A DNA stretch of 64,000 nt. Source: Sva-07 sp963698565 (GTDB lineage: Bacteria; Actinomycetota; Acidimicrobiia; Acidimicrobiales; Ilumatobacteraceae). The stretch lies in NCBI GenBank assembly GCA_963698565.1, contig CAVORH010000006.1, forward strand, positions 124,001-188,000, written 5' to 3'. A program made the position numbers and the translations under genes. Shown here one piece after another: positions 58,605-64,000 of this stretch. Position 1 is the stretch's first letter. Every line of letters begins with the position of its first letter. The notes beneath the pieces were generated by a model. It searched no databases. It was not told the DNA's origin and saw only the letters and a list, made by a program, of their open reading frames with translations.

Positions 58605-60697
58605 GGGCGTGCTCCAGTCGATGCGTTGCGGGTGGCGATCAGGCTGCCGTCGGGGCCGACTTCGACCGACCAGCCGGGTCGGATCACTGCGGTGGTCTCG
58701 CGTTCTTCGACGATCGCCGGGCCGTCGAAGGTGTCGCCGGCACCGAGTTCGCTGCGACGGTAGACCGGTGTCTCGACCGGATCGTGCGCCCGCGAGAAGA
58801 CCACGGGCCGGTGGGCGAACGGTGCACCACCCGAGCCGCTGGCCGCCGGGTCGGGCTCGACGGGGTCGGCGGCCGCCGACACGGCGAGACGCCAGGTGAC
58901 GATCTCGACTGCGACGTCGGGAATCGTGAGCCCGAAGATGCGCCGGTACTCGGCCTCGAACGCGTCCAGGACGGCTCGGTCGTCGCCCGGCCAGGCGTCA
59001 CCCTCACCGATCCAGACCGTGACCTCGTTGCCCTGGCCCGCGTAACGGGCATCGACGCCGTACCGGAACCCGACGGCATCGGCCGACGAGCCGGCTGCTG
59101 CGAGCACGCGACGGCCCTCGTCGCGAAGCGTGTCGAGCAACGCATCGCGCTCGGCCGCATCGATCTGATCGAGACGCCGCGGCATCGAACGTGCAAGATC
59201 GATCCGCACCGGTGAGACCAGCGTGCCGAACGCCGACAGCACGCTCGCGTTCACGGGGAAGATCACCCGATCGGAATCCAGGAGCTCCGCGACGCCGCAT
59301 GCGTGAACCGGTCCGGCACCGCCGAACGCCAACAGCGACACACCGCGCAGGTCGACGCCCTGCTCCACGGCATGCATCCGAGCCGCGGCGGCCATGTTCT
59401 GGTTGACGATCTCGTGGATTCCCGCGGCGACGTCGACCGCGGTGAGGTCGAGCGTGTCACCGAGGCCATCAGCGGCCGTCCGGGCCGCCGCGTCGTCGAG
59501 TGGCATGTCGCCGCCGAGGAACGACGCAGGGTCGAGCATGCCGAGCAGGACATCGGCGTCGGTGACGGCCACCTGGGTGCCGCCGCGGCCGTAGGAGACC
59601 GGGCCGGGTTCGGCACCGGCCGACTCCGGGCCGACCTTGAGCAATCCGAACTGGTCGACGTGAGCGAGCGAGCCGCCGCCGGCACCGATCTCGACGAGGT
59701 CGACCGAGGGCACCGAACACGGGAACCCGGACCCCTTCTTGAAGCGGTACACGCGGGCGACCTCGAACACGTTCGTGAGCTCCGGCTCGCCCTGGTCGAT
59801 CAGACACGCCTTGGCCGTCGTGCCACCCATGTCGAAGCACAGCAGCCGCTCCTCGCCCAGGCGGCGAGCGAACCAGCTCCCGGCGAGCGCACCAGCGGCC
59901 GGACCACTCTCGACGAGGCGGATCGGGACACGCGCGGCGTCGTCGGCCGACACCACACCACCGTTCGACAGCATCATCAGCACCGAGCCGCCGAACCCCT
60001 CACCCGACAGCCACTTCTGCAGCTCGTCGAGGTACGGGCCGATCACCGGCATCGTCGCCGCATTGCAGGCCGTGGTGACCATGCGCGGATACTCACGGAT
60101 CTGCGGCGAGACATCGGCCGAGACACAGACGGGCACGCCCAACTCCCGTTCGAGGTGCGCTGCGATCGCCCGCTCGTTCGCGCCGTTCACGTAGGCATTG
60201 AGCAAACAGACCCCGACCGACTCGACGTCCATCGCACGGAGTTGCTCGGTGATCGCTTCGAGCTGCTCGGCCGATGGCTCGACGAGCACCTCGCCCGTCG
60301 CGTTCGTGCGTTCGACGATCTCGACGGTGCGATCGCGCGGGATCGGCGGCGGCGGGAACTCGATCTGCAGGTCGTACATGTCGTAGCGGTGCTCGTCACG
60401 GATCAGCAGCGTGTCACCGAAACCGGCCGTGGTGACCAGTCCCGCACGGCCGGTCTTGCCCTCGATCAACGCGTTGGTGATCAAGGTCGTGGCATGCACG
60501 ATCGGTGCCGTGACATCGGCGGGGCGGACGCCGGCGCGACGCAGCAGCGCATTGACACCGGTCCGCACCCCGTCGAGCGGATTCGACGGCGTCGTCAACG
60601 TCTTGTCGACGATGACATCGCCGGTGGACGCGTCGACGAGCACCACATCGGTGAACGTGCCCCCGATGTCGACTGCGAGACGCCAGTCAGCGGTCAT
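58601..60697 (-). CDS. hyuA: Hydantoinase/oxoprolinase A-type subunit (ATPase)
   Basis: 698 residues, full length. The N-terminal ASKHA ATPase fold: VDIGGTFTDVVLVD (phosphate 1), VHATTLITNALIEGKTGRAGLVTT (ends VHATTLITN, AGLVTT), the LLCFDMGGTTAKACLID phosphate 2 motif, and the LLAFGGAGPVHACGVAELL adenosine motif. It phosphorylates the amide oxygen of a cyclic imide so that water can open the ring. It overlaps the cupin gene (ATGA) and HyuB. Intact. Together with HyuB it is the best clue that a cyclic amide is the pathway substrate. Confidence 0.92.
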   Translation of the reverse strand: MTADWRLAVDIGGTFTDVVLVDASTGDVIVDKTLTTPSNPLDGVRTGVNALLRRAGVRPADVTAPIVHATTLITNALIEGKTGRAGLVTTAGFGDTLLIRDEHRYDMYDLQIEFPPPPIPRDRTVEIVERTNATGEVLVEPSAEQLEAITEQLRAMDVESVGVCLLNAYVNGANERAIAAHLERELGVPVCVSADVSPQIREYPRMVTTACNAATMPVIGPYLDELQKWLSGEGFGGSVLMMLSNGGVVSADDAARVPIRLVESGPAAGALAGSWFARRLGEERLLCFDMGGTTAKACLIDQGEPELTNVFEVARVYRFKKGSGFPCSVPSVDLVEIGAGGGSLAHVDQFGLLKVGPESAGAEPGPVSYGRGGTQVAVTDADVLLGMLDPASFLGGDMPLDDAAARTAADGLGDTLDLTAVDVAAGIHEIVNQNMAAAARMHAVEQGVDLRGVSLLAFGGAGPVHACGVAELLDSDRVIFPVNASVLSAFGTLVSPVRIDLARSMPRRLDQIDAAERDALLDTLRDEGRRVLAAAGSSADAVGFRYGVDARYAGQGNEVTVWIGEGDAWPGDDRAVLDAFEAEYRRIFGLTIPDVAVEIVTWRLAVSAAADPVEPDPAASGSGGAPFAHRPVVFSRAHDPVETPVYRRSELGAGDTFDGPAIVEERETTAVIRPGWSVEVGPDGSLIATRNASTGARP

Positions 60698-61128
60698 GAC
60701 GCATCTCCATCACGGGCAGAGGCGGCGACGGCAGCGGCGGCAGCGACGAAATCCTGGCGAGGCGGCGAGAACACGTCGAGGATCCAGCACTCGTCGTACT
60801 CGTCGTCGCCGATGAAGATCGAATCTCCGTGCCAGATCGAGGTGGGCGCGAGGTAGACGTCCCCGGCGCGAAGCACGCTGCGCTGGTCGGTGTCGATGTC
60901 GCCGATGCGGAAGTCGAGCGCACCGCGCATGATGATCCCCAGCTGCTCGTGGTTCTCGTGATGGTGCATGATCGAGCCCGTTGCGCCCCCGGCTATCCGC
61001 CAGAAGCAGAGCTGCAGGTGTTCACCCGTGATGATGCGTCGGCGGAAGCCCACTCGATCGGTCTCCGCGAACTGATCGTCGTCGAAGAAGTGGCAGTACT
61101 GGTTCGCGAGCTGGCCGATGTTCGTCAT
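60694..61128 (-). CDS. Cupin-domain protein
   Basis: 144 residues, single small beta-barrel. The metal-binding cupin motif 1 is GSIMHHHENHEQLGIIMRG, with H-H-H and E-x-L; motif 2 is LAPTSIWHGD. It begins MTNIGQLANQYCHFFDDDQF (ends MTNIGQLA, FFDDDQF). It could be a dioxygenase, isomerase or sugar-type binding protein; family membership alone does not tell. It overlaps both the VOC gene upstream and hyuA downstream. Confidence 0.8.
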   Translation of the reverse strand: MTNIGQLANQYCHFFDDDQFAETDRVGFRRRIITGEHLQLCFWRIAGGATGSIMHHHENHEQLGIIMRGALDFRIGDIDTDQRSVLRAGDVYLAPTSIWHGDSIFIGDDEYDECWILDVFSPPRQDFVAAAAAVAASARDGDAS

Positions 61129-61688
61129 GCTTCGTCCCCAGCTCCGGGAGCGGTGCGGTGGGCTGCCACCGCCGACGCCGGTGGCGGCCACGCAGATCGA
61201 TGGGTGGTCGACCACCGGTCGCCGCCGAACTGCGCTGCGTCACGGGCGAGATCGAGCGGCGCCACGATCGCCTGGTGCTCGGCAGCGCCCCACTCGTCTG
61301 GCGGCACCAGCCACATCACCTCGAACTCGATGCCATCGGGATCGTGTGCATACAGGCTCTTGTTGACGCCGTGATCCGAGGCACCCCTGAGCGCACCGAC
61401 CTCGGCAAGGCGACGGCGATGCTCCTCGAGATCGTCGAGCGTCGGCACCTCCCAGGCCAGGTGGTACAGACCGACCGTGCTGCGTCCCGCCGACGAGTCA
61501 CCCGCGCCGCTTCCGATCGTGAAACACGCCAAGTCGTGGTGATTGCCCGAGCCGGGTGCCCGCATGAACACGTAGGCGCCCCCCGGCTCGGCAACGACGG
61601 TCTCGAAACCGAGCACGTCCTCGTAGAACTGCTGCTGGCGGCGCGCATCGCGCACGTACAGCACTGCGTGGTTCATGCCGGTGATCAC
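61125..61688 (-). CDS. VOC (glyoxalase/extradiol dioxygenase-like) protein
   Basis: 187 residues. Starts GTG 61688 or, more conventionally, ATG 61679 (MNHAVLYVRD). The VOC fold repeats are MNHAVLYVRDARRQQQFYEDVLGFETV (ends MNHAVLYVRD, LGFETV) and VGLYHLAWEVPTLDDL, HDPDGIEFEVMW. Metal ligands are His in NHAVL, His in YHLAW and Glu in EFEVMW. It could be glyoxalase, epimerase or ring-cleaving dioxygenase. First gene of the hydantoinase unit; an operator copy lies 36-52 bases upstream. Confidence 0.83.
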   Translation of the reverse strand: MITGMNHAVLYVRDARRQQQFYEDVLGFETVVAEPGGAYVFMRAPGSGNHHDLACFTIGSGAGDSSAGRSTVGLYHLAWEVPTLDDLEEHRRRLAEVGALRGASDHGVNKSLYAHDPDGIEFEVMWLVPPDEWGAAEHQAIVAPLDLARDAAQFGGDRWSTTHRSAWPPPASAVAAHRTAPGAGDEA

Positions 61689-61723
61689 TCGAACAGCCTC
61701 CGTTCATCGCCGAACAGTCTCTC

Positions 61724-61740
61724 GGTCTGATGGTCAGACC
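61724..61740 (+). promoter_or_regulatory. Operator motif, copy 4 (exact consensus)
   Basis: GGTCTGATGGTCAGACC, with the dyad ATGGTCAGACCAT extending to 61742. It lies between the GntR stop and the VOC start, ahead of the 61688-54112 unit. Confidence 0.85.
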
Positions 61741-61819
61741 ATAATCGGCCGACGCAGCGACCGCCAGTGGAACCTGAGATCGGTTCCCGAGCGCTGGACC
61801 GAGAGCGCCGGCTCGGCGA

Positions 61820-62557
61820 TCAGACGAGGCGATCGATCATGCCGCGTTCGACGGCGGCCAGGTGGGCGGTTCCCTCGGCGAGCGCTGCCTGCACGTCGCC
61901 GGACGCGACCGCGGAGGCCAACGCCGCATGCTGTACCGCAGCATCACCGACGATGCGGCGCACCTCGTCGCGATTGACATCGTCGGAGAGCAGCGACTCG
62001 ATCCCTTCGGATCGGAACAGTCGTGCGAGCACCTTGTTGTAGACCTCGACCAGCAGAGGATTGCCACACGCCCGAGCGATCAGGGAATGGAACTCCTGAT
62101 CGAGTCGACGGAAGTCCTGCAACGTCATGTCCGTGCGGAACTGTTCCGCGAGCGCACGAATCCCCGCTCGTTGCGTGTCGTCGGCTCGACAGGTCGCCAG
62201 CTCGATGATCGGCACCTCCAGCAACCGTCGCGTCTCGAAGAGTTGGCGGACGAACTCCTTGCGATCGTCGACCGGGTCGAACGTGACATCGGGCAACCGC
62301 TCGACGACGAAGGACCGGTTCCCGCGCCGCTCGATCACACCGAGCGACAGCAGACCCTGCATCGCCTCCCGAACCGAGGTGCGCGCGACCTTGAACTGTT
62401 CCGACAACGCCCGCTCCGAGGGCACCCGAGCACCCGGCTCCATCGTGCCGTTCAGAATTCGCTCGAGGAGCTGGTCACGAATCTGGGCGCTGAGGGTTTC
62501 ACGCGTGACCGGCTCGAAGGTGGCCGTGGATGCGGTCGGATCGGTCGTCAGGGTCAT
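61820..62557 (-). CDS. GntR-family (FadR/FCD) transcription regulator
   Basis: 245 residues. The N-terminal winged-helix is LERILNGTMEPGARVPSERALSEQFKVARTSVREAMQGLLSLGVIERRG (ends LERILNG, VIERRG), typical GntR. The C-terminal FCD domain has the ligand/metal region: ETRRLLEVPIIELA, DQEFHSLIARACGN (His and Asp), and a third histidine in VQHAALASAV. FadR-type regulators release DNA on binding a small acid or metabolite. Start ATG 62557. It lies beside two exact copies of the 17-bp motif, whose TGGT-N3-ACCA core is the FadR consensus type. It is likely the regulator of the island. Confidence 0.9.
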   Translation of the reverse strand: MTLTTDPTASTATFEPVTRETLSAQIRDQLLERILNGTMEPGARVPSERALSEQFKVARTSVREAMQGLLSLGVIERRGNRSFVVERLPDVTFDPVDDRKEFVRQLFETRRLLEVPIIELATCRADDTQRAGIRALAEQFRTDMTLQDFRRLDQEFHSLIARACGNPLLVEVYNKVLARLFRSEGIESLLSDDVNRDEVRRIVGDAAVQHAALASAVASGDVQAALAEGTAHLAAVERGMIDRLV

Positions 62558-62669
62558 CAGCGCTGGTGCAACAACGGTCCGAACGTCAGACCATCGATCG
62601 AACACTAGCTCAGGTGTCCCGACGGTCGGTGCTCCTGCGGCGACGCGCCTCGACGTCGATGCGCCTTCT

Positions 62670-62686
62670 GGTCTGACCATCAGACC
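62670..62686 (-). promoter_or_regulatory. Operator motif, copy 5 (exact consensus)
   Basis: The minus strand reads the consensus (plus strand GGTCTGACCATCAGACC). It lies in the divergent region between the GntR gene (113 bases from its start) and the VOC gene (18 bases from its start). Confidence 0.85.
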
Positions 62687-62703
62687 TTTGCTACAGTCGA
62701 CGC

Positions 62704-63195
62704 ATGGTCTACCCCAACACCTTGATCTTCGTCGACTTCCCGGCGAGCGACCCCGAGGCATCCGCAGAGTTCTACGAAGCGGTCTTCGGCTGGGAGGTCG
62801 AACCCCGGCCGGCGAACGTCTTCCACCGGATCGTGCCCGGTCAGAACTTCCAGGTCGACGACGGCACGCAAGGGCCCACCGGCAACTTGCACATGGGCAT
62901 CTTCAACGTCGCCAACGCACGACCCCATCCCGACCCCGACGGTGCCGAGCCCCGTCACCTGGCGCCTCCCGGTCGCCGGCCGCGGGTGTGGATCCTGGTG
63001 AGCGAGGACGATTCGGTCGAACGGATCCTCGACGAGGCCACCTCGAGAGGCGCCACGCTGCTGTGGAAGGACCACTACTGGGCCGAGTTCAACGGCTTCA
63101 ATGCCGCCTTCGACGACCCGTGGGGCAACACCTTCGTCCTGTGGACCAAAGCCGGCGACGACCCGCAGATCCCCGAGGGCTGGACCCATGAGTGA
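62704..63195 (+). CDS. VOC-family protein, first of a pair
   Basis: 163 residues. MVYPNTLIFVDFPASDPEASAEFYEAVFGWEVEPR (ends MVYPNTLIFVDF, FGWEVEP) and GNLHMGIFNV give two VOC repeats; WAEFNGFNAAFDDPWGNTFVLW (ends WAEFNG, NTFVLW) is the second. Small glyoxalase-like fold; the metal ligand pattern is incomplete. It is read divergently from the GntR gene under operator copy 5. Its stop overlaps the next gene's start by 8 bases. A role as isomerase or binding protein is only inference. Confidence 0.8.
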   Translation: MVYPNTLIFVDFPASDPEASAEFYEAVFGWEVEPRPANVFHRIVPGQNFQVDDGTQGPTGNLHMGIFNVANARPHPDPDGAEPRHLAPPGRRPRVWILVSEDDSVERILDEATSRGATLLWKDHYWAEFNGFNAAFDDPWGNTFVLWTKAGDDPQIPEGWTHE

Positions 63196-63696
63196 GGATG
63201 ACCCAATGAACGAACCGCTGCACCGACTCCGCCCGGCGGCGCCGCGTTGGACCCACACCGCGCTGCGAGTGTCGGACATCGAGGCGACGATCAACTGGTA
63301 TCTCGAGTTCACCCCGCTCGAATTGCTCGATCGGCGCGAGGACGACGACGGCTACGGCGCCTGGCTCGGGCACTCCGACAGCGGTGAGTTCCCCTTCATC
63401 CTGGTGATCGCCCAGTCTTCCACGAGCACCGCGATCCGTTCGCGCCGGCGCCGATCGCCGCGCGGGGACCCTTCAACCACATGGGCATCGAGATGCCCGA
63501 TCGCGAGGGGGTCGACGAGGTGGCTCGCCGAGCCGAAGCTGCCGGTTGCCTCGGTATGCCCGCCACCCAGATGCCCGACCCGATCGGCTACATCTGCATG
63601 CTCCGCGACCCCGACGGGAACATGGTCGAGTTCTCCTACGACCAGGGTGTCTACGAGAAGGTGCGCGAGGTCTGGGGCGGCTCGACCTCGACCTGA
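63188..63696 (+). CDS. VOC-family protein, second of the pair (one frameshift)
   Basis: About 170 residues: ATG 63188 (MSEDDPMNEPLHRL), then WTHTALRVSDIEATINWYLEF, EDDDGYGAWLGHS, FPFILVIAQ. Near 63412 one T seems missing (cagtcttcc for cagttcttcc). After it the frame continues with FFHEHRDPFAP, FNHMGIEMPDREGVDE, MLRDPDGNMVEFSYDQGV. Metal ligands: His in WTHTAL, His in FNHMGI, Glu in MVEFSYDQ. It overlaps the first VOC gene. Likely a subunit or paired enzyme with it. Confidence 0.78.
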
Positions 63697-63706
63697 TCGC
63701 TGGATC

Positions 63707-64000
63707 TCACACCGCGGCCGACGCCAACCAGGCGCTCGCCTCGGCACACTGCCGTTCGATCTCCACCACCGCGGCTTCGAACGCCCTCGGGCTCGAGCCG
63801 GTCGGATCGGGGACGTCGACGATCGGCTCGCGAAGGTAGCCACCCGCCGTGCGTTCGGCGGTGAGCGATTCCAACCACGGGCGGATGCCCTCCCCATCGA
63901 GCGCAGGCGGAGCATCGGCGGCGCGTGTCAACAGCTCGGGCAGCGTCATCGCCCTGGCGAACGCCGGCGGCGACAGCGCGGCGACCTTCACCACGTGATC
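63707..64000 (-). CDS. Low-molecular-weight protein-tyrosine-phosphatase-like, C-terminal part only
   Basis: About 95 residues open to the right edge. HVVKVAALSPPAFARAMTLPELLTRA (ends HVVKVAAL, LPELLTRA) and the VDVPDPTGSSPRAFE segment resemble the C-terminal third of LMW-PTP (Wzb/PtpA-like) proteins, with the conserved DP motif carrying the general acid in family members. The active-site cysteine would lie outside the window. It converges on the VOC pair. Not proven. Confidence 0.5.
   Translation of the reverse strand, partial: DHVVKVAALSPPAFARAMTLPELLTRAADAPPALDGEGIRPWLESLTAERTAGGYLREPIVDVPDPTGSSPRAFEAAVVEIERQCAEASAWLASAAV

Overview
The window is high-GC DNA with codon use and gene content typical of an actinobacterium. 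Several features suggest the class Acidimicrobiia, possibly an Ilumatobacter-like marine lineage: an F420-type luciferase-like oxidoreductase, a DUF222/HNH endonuclease gene, a secreted protein with 'LADTRAG ... VTVYPCG' domains of the kind common in that class, and frequent GTGA/ATGA gene overlaps. The class assignment is inference. Four tRNA genes are present: Ser-CGA, Arg-ACG, Ser-GCT and Ser-TGA.

Bases 1-31.4 kb are mostly chromosomal housekeeping and cell-surface genes. They include tadA at the left edge, a small-GTPase/roadblock/DUF4388 signalling module (0.5-2.9 kb), a secreted tripeptidyl-aminopeptidase-like lipoprotein, an ABC exporter, and a minor-pilin operon that includes a von Willebrand A pilin-like protein (6.9-11.7 kb). 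Next come an aminotransferase/CoA-transferase pair, msrA, a DrrAB-type ABC exporter, an aminotransferase/omega-amidase pair, a diguanylate cyclase, a degraded clostripain-like peptidase and a large secreted repeat protein (23.0-26.4 kb). This part ends with a LysM/lysozyme-like protein, an F420 oxidoreductase and adenosine deaminase. At 32-35 kb a DUF222/HNH gene is followed directly by an IS256-family element with 8-bp target duplications.

Bases 34.9-63.7 kb form a catabolic island, nearly all on the minus strand with overlapping stops and starts. In transcription order it runs: VOC protein, cupin, hydantoinase A and B, AMP-forming acyl-CoA ligase, Rieske oxygenase; BMP-type ABC transporter (binding protein, ATPase, two permeases), amidohydrolase, aldo-keto reductase, alcohol dehydrogenase, methyltransferase, second amidohydrolase, TSUP exporter; formamidase, urease ureABC-F-G-D; second Rieske oxygenase and HpcH/HpaI aldolase. 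A FadR-type GntR regulator lies at the right, divergent from two more VOC genes. Five copies of a 17-bp motif (GGTCTGATGGTCAGACC or its reverse complement, 0-2 mismatches) each sit within about 55 bases of a start codon at the head of one of these units. I read this as one regulon for uptake and breakdown of an unidentified cyclic nitrogen compound (ureide, hydantoin or N-methylated heterocycle), with release of urea, formamide or ammonia and a carboxylic acid that is activated to a CoA thioester and cleaved by the aldolase.

Many genes are broken by single-base shifts while keeping normal length and overlaps. The densest tract is 38.2-55.2 kb, with further patches at 6.9-11.1, 20.1, 21.7-24.6, 30.8, 32.25 and 63.4 kb. 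I annotate these as single genes with frameshifts. Sequence error is more likely than gene decay for most of them, but the sequence alone cannot settle it.
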